From: Oxalobacteraceae bacterium
Lineage (GTDB): Bacteria > Pseudomonadota > Gammaproteobacteria > Burkholderiales > Burkholderiaceae_D
Assembly (NCBI GenBank): GCA_003537575.1
Contig: DPRS01000049.1
Span: 83,560 to 104,795 of the forward strand
DNA length: 21,236 bases
Direction: 5' to 3'
Of this stretch, positions 14,180 through 21,236 are shown one piece after another (position 1 is the first letter of the stretch; every line of letters begins with the position of its first letter). The position numbers and the translations under genes are program-made. The notes beneath the pieces were generated by a model. That model made no database searches. It was not told the origin of the DNA and worked only from the letters and a program-made list of their open reading frames with translations.

Positions 14180-15001
14180 CTACCCGGCGCCGCCCGGAAT
14201 GGCGCCGGGCATGGCGCCGCTTCGGGGCACCGATACCGGACTTGCCGGCGCCGATGGTGGAAAGAGAAAACGCTTGCGCAACAGGCTTACCATCTCGCTT
14301 GCCGGCATCGGCTGAGAGACAAAATATCCCTGCACTTCATCGCATGCGATCGACTGCAACACCTGCAGCTGCTGCGCTGTTTCCACCCCTTCGGCGGCCA
14401 CGCATATGCCAAGCGCGCTTGCCATGGACACGATGCTCTTGAACAGCGCCTCATTCTCCTTGTCGCCCTGCAGAGCGCGCGTGAAAGCGCCATCAACCTT
14501 CAGGATATCCACCTCGAGCCGCTGAAGCTGGACGAGCGATGAGTAGCCGGTGCCGAAGTTGTCGATCGCGATCCTCATGCCCAGCGTGCGCAATGCCGCC
14601 AACCCGTCCGCTATCTTCTTGTTCTTTTCCGCCACGGATGGCTCAGCCAACTCGATTTCCAGCAGCGCGGGCGCAATTCCGTGCCGCTCGATGCAAAGCG
14701 ACAGCGCTGCATCGATCTTGCCTTCCCTGAGCTGACGCGCCGAGACGTTGATGGACACCGGAACGACTTCCAGCTGTTGCGCCTGCCATTGCGCCAGCTG
14801 CGCGCATACCTTGTCGAACACCAGTTCGCCCAACGGCAGTATGAGCCCTGAATCCTCGGCGATATCAATGAACTCGGCCGGATAAATCACGCCTCGCTCA
14901 GGATGGGACCAGCGCACCAGCGCCTCCATTCCGAACATCTCCCCGCTATGCGCACCGACCCGGGGCTGGTAATACAGCACGAATTCGTCGTGCTCAATGG
15001 C
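14180..15001 (-). pseudogene. EAL-domain remainder of a frameshifted GGDEF-EAL protein
   Basis: This frame holds a complete EAL (cyclic-di-GMP phosphodiesterase) domain, starting with 'AIEHDEFVLYYQPRV' at 15001 and running to the stop at 14180. It has 'GMEALVRWSHPERG', 'VSINVSARQL', 'LEIELAEPS', 'AIDNFGTGYSSL', 'ILKVDGAF' and 'VAAEGVETAQQ'. The second Asp of the usual DDFGTGYSS loop is Asn, which may weaken metal binding. The domain is the natural continuation of the sensor-GGDEF frame, but the two are out of register by two extra bases (or one missing base) near 15002. There is no good start codon or ribosome-binding site of its own; the first GTG (14980) falls inside the domain's first strand. 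So the domain is probably not made unless frameshifting occurs or the sequence holds an error. Confidence 0.75.
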
Positions 15002-16956
15002 CTGTGGCGCAACGCCTGTTCCTTGTCGAGTTTCAGCAGCAGGCTGTCCGACAAATGAGATTCGTAATATCGGTAGCGCCCCTTGCCGGCCGCCTTGGCG
15101 GCATACATGGCGACATCGGCATGCTTGACCAGCGTGGCGCCATCGCCGCCATCCCTGGGAAACATGCTGATGCCGATCGAGGCATTTACATGATTGTCGC
15201 CCGTGCCGGCAAGCGTAAACGGCGCGCCGATCGACTTGACGATATGCCCGGCCACACGCGAGACATCTTCCATGGCATCGACCTGCTCGAGGATCACCAT
15301 GAACTCGTCGCCACCCAGCCGTACGACGTGGTCGCTGGTCCGCAGCGCTTTTTTCAGGCGCACGGCAGCCTCTCTGAGAAGCTCGTCTCCGGCGTCGTGC
15401 CCCAGGGTATCGTTGATGTTCTTAAAATTATCGAGGTCGATGAACAGGATGGCGAGGAGCGTCCCGTGGCTCCCGGCTTTTTCAACGGCCGTCGGCAAAT
15501 AGTTCATCAGCCAGTGGCGATTGGGAAGCGTCGTCAGCGCATCGGTATTAGCCATTGCCGCCAGCGCCTGTTCATGCGCCTTGTCCTGCGAAATGTCGCG
15601 CAGGGTCAGCGTCAGGCCGGCATTCGTGCGCACCAGCCGGCGATAAATCCAGGTCGCCTTGATCCGGCTCGGCGGCGAAACCCTGATCTCGTCTTCATAA
15701 AACCCGATATCCATGGCGCGGCCAAGGATGGGAAGCAGATCCCGCCTGGCGCCCCCAGGCACCATTTCCGACAGCTTGTGCCCGACGATATCCGACCTGC
15801 CAAGGCCGATCAGTGCGCCGCCACGCTCATTGCAGTCCTCGAATTCGAAGTCGCTGACCAGACCGTCGCCGTCAAACAGCGGGCGCATGATGTAGAAACC
15901 TTCGTTGGCGGCATCGGTCGCGGCACGATAGGTCACTTTCACATCTTCCGCCTGCTGTCTTCTCCACGCCAGGCGCGCTGCAGCGACCGTGCCGGTGCAT
16001 GCCAGCAGCACCAGGAACAGGCTGGCTGCGCTCGCCATGTTGCGGTAGCGCCGCGCCATGGACTCGAACGCGGAAAACGCATCCTGCCTGGACAGCATGG
16101 CAATAGCAACCAGCGGATATTTGTCCAGCTTCTCCCATGAAACGATCCGCGCCTGACGATCCTCGAACTTCTCCGGTGATTCTTCAATCACACTGGATTT
16201 TTCGGAAAATACGGGGGTGGTTCGATAAACGTCACCTGAAGTTTTATTGCCGCTCTTGACCGCCAGTATTGGACCGTCGATGTACCGGACCATGATAATG
16301 TCTTTGGCGCCCAACACCGATTCATCGCGAAACGAAGTAAGAAAAGGCGTTTCGACCGCCGCCACGGCGACGCCGCCGAACGTGCCGTCCGGATATTCAA
16401 CCCGACGTGAAAACCAGATGGTCGGTTTATTCGAGCGCAGGCCGATACGGGGACCGCTGATCAGCAAGCCTTGCACGCGTCCTGTTTTCTGCTCCATGAA
16501 ATACGGCACCCGGGCGAGATTGGGACGCGGGTCTTCAGCGGAGAGGGTAGTGGTGACGATATTGCCGCTGCGGTCGACGATATGAGCGTAAAGGAGCACG
16601 CTTTCCGGAAAAAGGCCCTGGCGCTTGCGATCTTCCAGGTTCAATACAATATCCGTGTGTTCCCATTCGTATTTCAGGGTAAGCGTGATGTGGTCGATTT
16701 GTTCGATCGTATGCCGCAGCTGGATGGCATACGCGCTCGTCATGGCATTGGCTTGCTTGAATACATCATCCCTGACTTCTTCCCGCGCATTGTCGAGCGC
16801 ATTTGATGTCGCGCCCCAAAGCAGCCACAACACCAGAATGGAAATGACGGGCCACAAAAAAATGAGAAAAAGATTTTTTCGTGAAAAACGAAATTTATTG
16901 TTTCCTGACGGCGATAGCCGATGAACATGCGGCGCTGTCTCTTTTGGCATTCCCAT
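14887..16956 (-). CDS. Membrane sensor PAS-GGDEF diguanylate cyclase, cut off from its EAL domain by a frameshift
   Basis: An inner-membrane cyclic-di-GMP protein. The first transmembrane helix (about residues 29-48) and second (about 307-328) flank a periplasmic sensor domain of some 255 residues that looks like a dCache/PDC-type fold ('WFSRRVEYPDGTFGGVAVAA'). A PAS domain (about 345-455) precedes a GGDEF domain (about 465-630) with an intact 'RLGGDEF' (GGDEF at 548-552) and an inhibitory RxxD site ('RTSD', 539-542) exactly five residues before it, so cyclase activity and product inhibition are expected. After His651 the frame leaves the family pattern and ends with 38 unrelated residues at 14887, while the expected EAL domain continues in another frame. 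The ATG at 16956 has a weak ribosome-binding site. It is divergent from the second GGDEF-EAL gene. Confidence 0.85.
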   Translation of the reverse strand: MGMPKETAPHVHRLSPSGNNKFRFSRKNLFLIFLWPVISILVLWLLWGATSNALDNAREEVRDDVFKQANAMTSAYAIQLRHTIEQIDHITLTLKYEWEHTDIVLNLEDRKRQGLFPESVLLYAHIVDRSGNIVTTTLSAEDPRPNLARVPYFMEQKTGRVQGLLISGPRIGLRSNKPTIWFSRRVEYPDGTFGGVAVAAVETPFLTSFRDESVLGAKDIIMVRYIDGPILAVKSGNKTSGDVYRTTPVFSEKSSVIEESPEKFEDRQARIVSWEKLDKYPLVAIAMLSRQDAFSAFESMARRYRNMASAASLFLVLLACTGTVAAARLAWRRQQAEDVKVTYRAATDAANEGFYIMRPLFDGDGLVSDFEFEDCNERGGALIGLGRSDIVGHKLSEMVPGGARRDLLPILGRAMDIGFYEDEIRVSPPSRIKATWIYRRLVRTNAGLTLTLRDISQDKAHEQALAAMANTDALTTLPNRHWLMNYLPTAVEKAGSHGTLLAILFIDLDNFKNINDTLGHDAGDELLREAAVRLKKALRTSDHVVRLGGDEFMVILEQVDAMEDVSRVAGHIVKSIGAPFTLAGTGDNHVNASIGISMFPRDGGDGATLVKHADVAMYAAKAAGKGRYRYYESHLSDSLLLKLDKEQALRHRPLSTTNSCCITSPGSVRIAGRCSEWRRWCAGPILSEA

Positions 16957-17309
16957 TTATTACTCATTGGATAAACGCAAAAAAGCAGCAAGTGCTCATT
17001 GAAATATCGAATATGTCACCTTCGTAAGGAGGCAAGAAAATTGGGAAAGTTCCTGAGCCGCCGGCAACGGTATCTGACAACGAACCGTAGGCGGTGTTTT
17101 CCAAGAATGATGAAACCGGGACCGCGATAGAGCGGGTATCCGCAATGCCCCGACGCATGTACGGCAAAAAACTGTCATGGTCAACTTTTCTGCTCGTACA
17201 GTGTCTTTACCTGTATGGCGCCGATACGCTTGAGTTTTTCCGCACGCTTCATATCGACCTGATCAGCAGCTAAAATCAGGAACAGTCACGCAACATCTAT
17301 GATGCAGGT
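16957..17309. other. Intergenic region between the two divergent GGDEF/EAL genes
   Basis: These 353 bases should hold the control sites of both genes. CCGCC (17058-17062) can pair with GGCGG (17090-17094) and ACGGT (17067-17071) with ACCGT (17084-17088), giving a two-part stem followed by TGTTTT on the plus strand; it looks like a terminator but no plus-strand gene precedes it. The weak promoter at 17248-17276 lies at the right end. No protein-coding gene is convincing. Confidence 0.45.
17248..17276 (+). promoter_or_regulatory. Possible sigma70 promoter for the PAS-GGDEF-EAL gene
   Basis: TTCATA (17248-17253, 4/6) and TAAAAT (17271-17276, 5/6) are separated by 17 bases, and transcription would start about 27 bases before the ATG at 17310. 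The palindrome CTGATCAG lies in the spacer. The -35 box is weak, so this is tentative. Confidence 0.35.
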
Positions 17310-19514
17310 ATGGCACAGCACTTTGCAAGGCAAGGCCAGCTATCAAACGAAAATTCTTCTGAACAAGCGTATATTGTCCAGCAGTTGGTTACGCTTCAGC
17401 GCCTTGGCCGTATCGGCCTGTGGGAAGTCCATTTACCGGAACATATTTACTTCTTTTCGGAGGAGATGTATCGCATACTCGGACTTGATCCGCACAAATC
17501 CCACGCCACCCCGGAAACCTATCTTGCTGCCGTCCATCCTGATGACAGGCAAAAGGTCAAAGCAAACATGACCTCGGTCTTGCAAGGCCATCCCTTGTTC
17601 GTGGAACTGGAGCATCGAATCGTCTGGCCCAATGGTGAAATCCGCCATGCGACTGTACGCACCGAAGTAGCCAGGAATGGAAAAGAGATACTGCTCTACG
17701 GCACGCTCCAGGACGTGACGGAAGCCAAAAGAGCTGAAGCGGATCTGCGTAAGAACGAGGAGCGCTTCAAATTTGCCGCACAAGCGCTCAGCGACGCCAT
17801 CTGGGACTGGAACATCAGGGAAAAGCGCTCCTGGTGCAGCGATAACATAGACATCCTGTTCGGTTCTGCCTGCCCGTTTTCGGATGACCCGCTCGCGCTC
17901 TGGGTCGAGCAGGTTCATCCGGAAGACAAGGAGCGTGTGTTGCATGAAACCCGCGCCGCGCTCAATGGAACAGCGAACGACTTTTGCATTGAATACCGCT
18001 TCCTGCAACAGGACGGCCGTTGCATCGACATACTGAGCCGCGCCGTAATCATCCGGGATGACACTGGAGAGGCGGTGCGTATGATCGGCACGCTGATCGA
18101 TGTGACCGAGCGCAAGCAGGCAGAAGCGACGCGCAAGGACAACGAGCAGAAAATCCGCCACCTCGCATTCCATGACAGCCTGACCGGACTTGCCAACCGC
18201 GCGCACCTGGCGGAGCGCCTGCGTCATGCCCTCGCCGTTCCTGAACCAGGCAGGCATGGCGGCGCCATTCTCTTGCTGGACCTGGATGACTTCAAGGCCT
18301 TGAACGACACCTTCGGTCATGCCGCCGGCGACCAGCTCCTGAAACTGGTCGCCGAACGGCTGATAGCCTTCGTGGAGAAAGGCGATACCGTGATACGACT
18401 GGGAGGCGATGAATTCGTCGTCCTGCAGGAGCATCCGGCCGAGGAAGACAGGATCGAAGCCGTCAACCGCGCAAGAATATTGGGAGAAAAAATTCTGGGC
18501 GCATTCAGGTTGCCCTTCATCCTCGATGAACACCATAACTACTTCGTCACGCCCAGCATCGGCATCACCCTGTTCGAACAGGGTCCTGAAACCGCTGAAA
18601 ACATTCTCAAGCAAGCCGACCTGGCGATGTACCAGGCCAAGGCGGCCGGCCGCAACACCTTGCGTTTCTTCGATCCGGAGATGGAAGCGGTAGCGGCGGC
18701 ACGCGTCGCCCTGGAACGGGACATGCGCGAAGCCCTGCTGGAAAATCAGTTCGAGCTCTACTACCAGCCGCAGTTCACCTGCGAAGGGCGGCTGATCGGC
18801 GCCGAGGCGCTGCTGCGCTGGAGCCACCCCACCCGGGGAGTGGTCTCGCCAGTAAAGTTCATTCCACTGGCGGAGAAAACCGGACTGATCATGCCGATCG
18901 GCCTTTGGGTGCTCACGACGGCCTGCTCGCTGTTGAAACGCTGGTCCACCATCCCGGAATGCGCCGGCCTGGCCATCGCCGTCAATGTCAGCGCGCTGCA
19001 GTTGCGCAGCGCCGGCTTCGTCGAACAGGTTCTGACCATCATGGAGCAAACCGGCGCCGATCCGCGCAAGCTCAAGATCGAGTTGACCGAGAGCGTCCTG
19101 GTCGACAACATCGAAGACTCGATCGCCAAGATGATGGTGCTGAAATCCCGGGGCGTGGGTTTTTCCCTGGATGACTTCGGCACCGGATACTCCTCGCTTT
19201 CCTATCTCAAGCGCCTGCCGCTGGACCAGCTGAAGATCGACCAGTCCTTCGTCAGGGATATCGAGACGGACCCGAACGATGCCACCATTGCCCGCGCCAT
19301 CATCGCATTGGGCCACAACCTGGGGCTAGCGGTGATTGCGGAAGGCGTGGAAAACGAAGGCCAGCGCAAATTTCTCGATCACCACGGCTGCCCTGCCCAT
19401 CAAGGCTATTTGCTGAGCCCCCCGCTATCAGCTGACCGGCTGGAAAGTTTTGCCAAAACGTGGCATGGACAGGCAGGGGCAAGCTGCCATACGCCTGACT
19501 CTGTGCGCGATTAA
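17310..19514 (+). CDS. PAS-PAS-GGDEF-EAL cyclic-di-GMP signalling protein
   Basis: A 734-residue cytoplasmic protein with no membrane helix. Two PAS domains of the PAS_3/PAC type (about residues 30-140 and 150-268, each ending in 'GTLQDVTEAKRAEADL' or 'GTLIDVTERKQAEA') precede a GGDEF domain (about 285-455; 'RLGGDEF', motif 365-369) and an EAL domain (about 470-715). In the EAL part 'AEALLRW', 'IELTESVL', 'SLDDFGTGYSSL', 'LKIDQSF' and 'IAEGVENEGQ' are all intact, so phosphodiesterase activity is expected. The GGDEF inhibitory site is lost: the RxxD position reads 'EKGD' (356-359). The protein may therefore act mainly as a phosphodiesterase with a regulatory or unrestrained GGDEF domain. The ribosome-binding site is weak. 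The stop lies 18 bases from the convergent DsbA-like gene. Confidence 0.9.
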   Translation: MAQHFARQGQLSNENSSEQAYIVQQLVTLQRLGRIGLWEVHLPEHIYFFSEEMYRILGLDPHKSHATPETYLAAVHPDDRQKVKANMTSVLQGHPLFVELEHRIVWPNGEIRHATVRTEVARNGKEILLYGTLQDVTEAKRAEADLRKNEERFKFAAQALSDAIWDWNIREKRSWCSDNIDILFGSACPFSDDPLALWVEQVHPEDKERVLHETRAALNGTANDFCIEYRFLQQDGRCIDILSRAVIIRDDTGEAVRMIGTLIDVTERKQAEATRKDNEQKIRHLAFHDSLTGLANRAHLAERLRHALAVPEPGRHGGAILLLDLDDFKALNDTFGHAAGDQLLKLVAERLIAFVEKGDTVIRLGGDEFVVLQEHPAEEDRIEAVNRARILGEKILGAFRLPFILDEHHNYFVTPSIGITLFEQGPETAENILKQADLAMYQAKAAGRNTLRFFDPEMEAVAAARVALERDMREALLENQFELYYQPQFTCEGRLIGAEALLRWSHPTRGVVSPVKFIPLAEKTGLIMPIGLWVLTTACSLLKRWSTIPECAGLAIAVNVSALQLRSAGFVEQVLTIMEQTGADPRKLKIELTESVLVDNIEDSIAKMMVLKSRGVGFSLDDFGTGYSSLSYLKRLPLDQLKIDQSFVRDIETDPNDATIARAIIALGHNLGLAVIAEGVENEGQRKFLDHHGCPAHQGYLLSPPLSADRLESFAKTWHGQAGASCHTPDSVRD

Positions 19515-19532
19515 CCCCTTGTCATCCCTGTC

Positions 19533-20180
19533 TCAGCCGGCAGCGGCGATCTGCCGCAGCGCCTGCGCGAACACGTCCGGCGGCTGGCCACCCTGGAGCA
19601 GGTGACGGTCATTGATGATGATCGATGGCACCGAATGAATGCCCTGGCGCTGATAATAGCCTTCCTGCTGCCGCACTTCCGCGGCGTAGGCATCGGTGGA
19701 GAGAATTTCCTGCGCCCGCGCAGTATCCAGCCCGACCTTGCCCGCCATTCGCACCAGCACGTCGTGCGCGCCGGGATTTTCGCCTTCGGTGAAATAGGCC
19801 GCAAACAGCGCGCGCTCAAGCGCCAGCTGCTTGCCTTCCAGCCCGGCCCAGTGCAACAGGCGATGCGCATCGAAGGTATTGTAGATGCGGCTGCGTCTGT
19901 CCATGTTGAAGGTGAAGCCGACTTCCTCGCCGCGGGCACGAATGGATTCACGGTTGCGCGCCAGCTGTTCCGGCGGCAGCTTGTATTTTTCAACCAGGTG
20001 CTCGTTCAGGTCCTGGCCTTCGGGCGGCATCGCGGGATTCAGCTCGAACGGCTGAAAATGCAGGTCGACCCCGATTTCGCCATTGAGCGAGTCGATCGCC
20101 TGCTGCAGGGAACTCAGTCCGATGATGCACCAGGGGCAGGATATATCGGAAACGAAATCGATTTTCAAGCGGGTATTCAA
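19533..20180 (-). CDS. FrnE-like DsbA-family oxidoreductase
   Basis: A cytoplasmic thioredoxin-fold protein of the FrnE/2-hydroxychromene-2-carboxylate isomerase-like group, about 215 residues. The active-site motif is CPWC in 'KIDFVSDISCPWCIIG' near the N-terminus, followed by 'FQPFELNPAMPPEGQDLNEH', 'YNTFDAHRLLHWA', 'AYFTEGENPGAHDVLV' and the cis-Pro loop 'HSVPSIIINDRHLLQGGQPP'. These match FrnE relatives in order and length. There is no signal peptide. I place the start at TTG 20180 because GAGG lies just upstream and the family begins a few residues before this strand; the first in-frame TTG at 20231 would add 17 non-family residues. FrnE proteins are thought to act in thiol-disulphide exchange or oxidative stress; the true substrate is unknown. 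Confidence 0.87.
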   Translation of the reverse strand: MNTRLKIDFVSDISCPWCIIGLSSLQQAIDSLNGEIGVDLHFQPFELNPAMPPEGQDLNEHLVEKYKLPPEQLARNRESIRARGEEVGFTFNMDRRSRIYNTFDAHRLLHWAGLEGKQLALERALFAAYFTEGENPGAHDVLVRMAGKVGLDTARAQEILSTDAYAAEVRQQEGYYQRQGIHSVPSIIINDRHLLQGGQPPDVFAQALRQIAAAG

Positions 20181-20234
20181 TTCAAGGCCTCGCAGTCTGG
20201 CTAAATGGGCGGATAAAAAACGCCTGCTCAATAC

Positions 20235-20263
20235 ATCTTACCGCAAACTCAAAAGGCTATAAT
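20235..20263 (+). promoter_or_regulatory. Promoter for psd with perfect -10 box
   Basis: TATAAT at 20258-20263 matches the sigma70 -10 consensus fully; the -35 region 17 bases upstream (ATCTTA) is poor. Transcription would start near 20270, giving a leader of about 24 bases before the GTG at 20294. Confidence 0.55.
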
Positions 20264-20293
20264 CGAGGCCAAAATTTTGCCATGAGGTAGGCC

Positions 20294-21154
20294 GTGCCCA
20301 AGCGTTTATCCGTACTCCATCAATATCTCTTGCCGAAACAGGCGCTGACAAGCTTCGCCGGGCGCATCGCCTGCGCCCGCGGCGGACGTTACACCCCGCA
20401 GCTGATCCGCTGGTTCGTGCGCCGCTACGGCGTGAATATGGATGAAGCGCTCAATCCGGACCTGAACAGCTACCCCAGCTTCAACGAATTCTTCACCCGC
20501 GCGCTGCGCGAGGGCGCACGGCCGCTCGCCGAAAGCGATTTCATCTGCCCGGTCGACGGCGCCATCAGCCAGTTCGGCGCCATTGAGGACGACCAGATCA
20601 TCCAGGCCAAGGGCCACCGCTATTCCACCACTGCGCTGGTCGGCGGCGACCAGACGCTGGCCGCGCAATTCGCGCACGGCAGCTTCGCCACCCTGTACCT
20701 GAGCCCGCGCGACTACCATCGCATCCACATGCCTTGCGACGGCCGGCTCACGCGCATGATTTACGTGCCTGGCGCGCTGTTTTCGGTCAATCCGGCAACT
20801 GCACGCGGCGTACCAGGACTGTTCGCCCGCAACGAGCGCGTAGTGTGCGTGTTCGAATCATCGTTCGGCCCCTTCGTGCTGGTCCTGGTCGGCGCCACTA
20901 TCGTCGGCAGCATGGCGACCGTGTGGCACGGCGTGGTCAACCCGCCGCGCTCGGCCAAGGTGCGCGAATGGCATTACCAGGATCAGGAAATCGTCCTGAA
21001 AAAAGGCGAGGAAATGGGCCGCTTCCTGCTGGGCTCCACGGTCGTGATGCTCTTTCCGCAAGGAGTTTTGGAATTCAATCCAGAATGGACTGCTACCCGG
21101 GCAGTCCGCCTGGGCGAGGCGATGGCTCAAGCGTGTCCTCGCCCTCGTCCTTGA
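20294..21154 (+). CDS. psd: Phosphatidylserine decarboxylase proenzyme, E. coli type
   Basis: Converts phosphatidylserine to phosphatidylethanolamine at the inner membrane. The 286 residues follow E. coli Psd closely: 'YPSFNEFFTRALREGARPL', 'CPVDGAISQFGAIEDDQIIQ', 'AKGHRYS', 'YLSPRDYHRIHMPCDG', 'VPGALFSVNPATA', 'GLFARNERVVCVFES', 'VLVGATIVGSMATVW' and 'KGEEMGRFLLGSTVVMLF'. The autocleavage site is LGST (Ser248, which becomes the pyruvoyl group); Asp88 and His145 complete the self-processing triad. The start is GTG with GAGG about six bases upstream. Many Burkholderiales carry a shorter Psd next to pssA instead; here the long form stands alone beside an unrelated oxidoreductase. The C-terminal tail after the LGST region is shorter than in E. 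coli. Confidence 0.93.
   Translation: MPKRLSVLHQYLLPKQALTSFAGRIACARGGRYTPQLIRWFVRRYGVNMDEALNPDLNSYPSFNEFFTRALREGARPLAESDFICPVDGAISQFGAIEDDQIIQAKGHRYSTTALVGGDQTLAAQFAHGSFATLYLSPRDYHRIHMPCDGRLTRMIYVPGALFSVNPATARGVPGLFARNERVVCVFESSFGPFVLVLVGATIVGSMATVWHGVVNPPRSAKVREWHYQDQEIVLKKGEEMGRFLLGSTVVMLFPQGVLEFNPEWTATRAVRLGEAMAQACPRPRP
21112..21144 (+). terminator. Possible hairpin overlapping the psd 3' end
   Basis: GGGCGAGG (21112-21119) and CCTCGCCC (21137-21144) form a perfect eight-base-pair stem with a 17-base loop inside the last codons of psd. A short ATTTTTC run follows 13 bases later. It may end transcription between psd and the convergent partial gene; the evidence is weak. Confidence 0.3.
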
Positions 21155-21176
21155 CCGTATTTTTCAGCCTGTCCCC

Positions 21177-21236
21177 TCAGCCTGCCAGTTGATCCAGCGC
21201 CCAGGCCAGGTTCTGCTCGGTGCGCTCCGGGTTATG
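21177..21236 (-). CDS. C-terminal end of an unidentified gene (partial, runs off the window)
   Basis: The minus strand has an open frame of 19 codons ending in TGA at 21177-21179, encoding 'HNPERTEQNLAWALDQLAG', which looks like an amphipathic C-terminal helix with coding-like codon use. The rest lies beyond 21236. It converges with psd across 22 bases. No family can be named from so few residues. Confidence 0.4.
   Translation of the reverse strand, partial: HNPERTEQNLAWALDQLAG

Noticed and set aside
17215..17235. Possible sigma54 promoter (TGGCGC...GC) before the PAS-GGDEF-EAL gene
   Set aside because: The GG-to-GC spacing is one base short and the TTGC element is absent.
17433..19316. A 627-codon open frame on the strand opposite the PAS-PAS-GGDEF-EAL gene
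   Set aside because: It has no recognisable domains, while the opposite frame carries intact GGDEF and EAL motifs. Long antisense frames are common in GC-rich DNA.

Overview
The window looks like chromosomal DNA from a betaproteobacterium of the order Burkholderiales, most likely Oxalobacteraceae (Herbaspirillum/Noviherbaspirillum/Massilia type). This rests on GC-rich coding sequence, a PEP-CTERM sorting-signal protein, E. coli-type Psd, YjbQ, a tartrate/malate dehydrogenase-type enzyme and several cyclic-di-GMP proteins. The family placement is inference from protein resemblance; there is no rRNA or other marker. I see no tRNA, rRNA, CRISPR array, transposase or prophage gene.

Layout. (1) 14-5011, all on the minus strand: a CBS-quartet/PAS protein with its own sigma70-like promoter; upstream of it an apparent operon of a double-GNAT acetyltransferase, an alkaline-phosphatase-fold protein that has lost its catalytic motifs, and an MTA/SAH-nucleosidase-like protein; upstream of that a secreted PEP-CTERM protein with a near-consensus sigma54 promoter and a clear intrinsic terminator. 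(2) 5544-7715, plus strand: a Bcr/CflA-type MFS exporter, a membrane-anchored cytochrome c and a YfcE-type phosphoesterase. (3) 7740-9110, minus strand: a small His-rich-headed protein and a two-CBS protein with a long Gly/Ala-rich tail followed by a strong hairpin. (4) 9339-10952, plus strand: YjbQ and a TtuC/DmlA-type dehydrogenase with a probable terminator. (5) 10953-13255: an AT-rich leader of about 430 bp with a GAAA-tetraloop hairpin, then two secreted proteins, DUF1906 (Rv2525c-like) and DUF4232. (6) 13344-14087, minus strand: an SDR oxidoreductase. (7) 14180-19514: two divergent GGDEF/EAL proteins; the minus-strand one carries a frameshift between its GGDEF and EAL domains near 15002. 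(8) 19533-21236: a FrnE/DsbA-like protein (minus), Psd with a TATAAT promoter (plus), and the last codons of an unidentified minus-strand gene.

The most unusual material is the pseudo-phosphatase plus GNAT pair beside a sigma54-driven PEP-CTERM gene, the DUF1906-DUF4232 secreted pair behind a long AT-rich leader, and the broken GGDEF-EAL gene. No wholly new multi-gene system is proven; these are the best candidates. Family assignments come from reading motifs by eye, without database searches.
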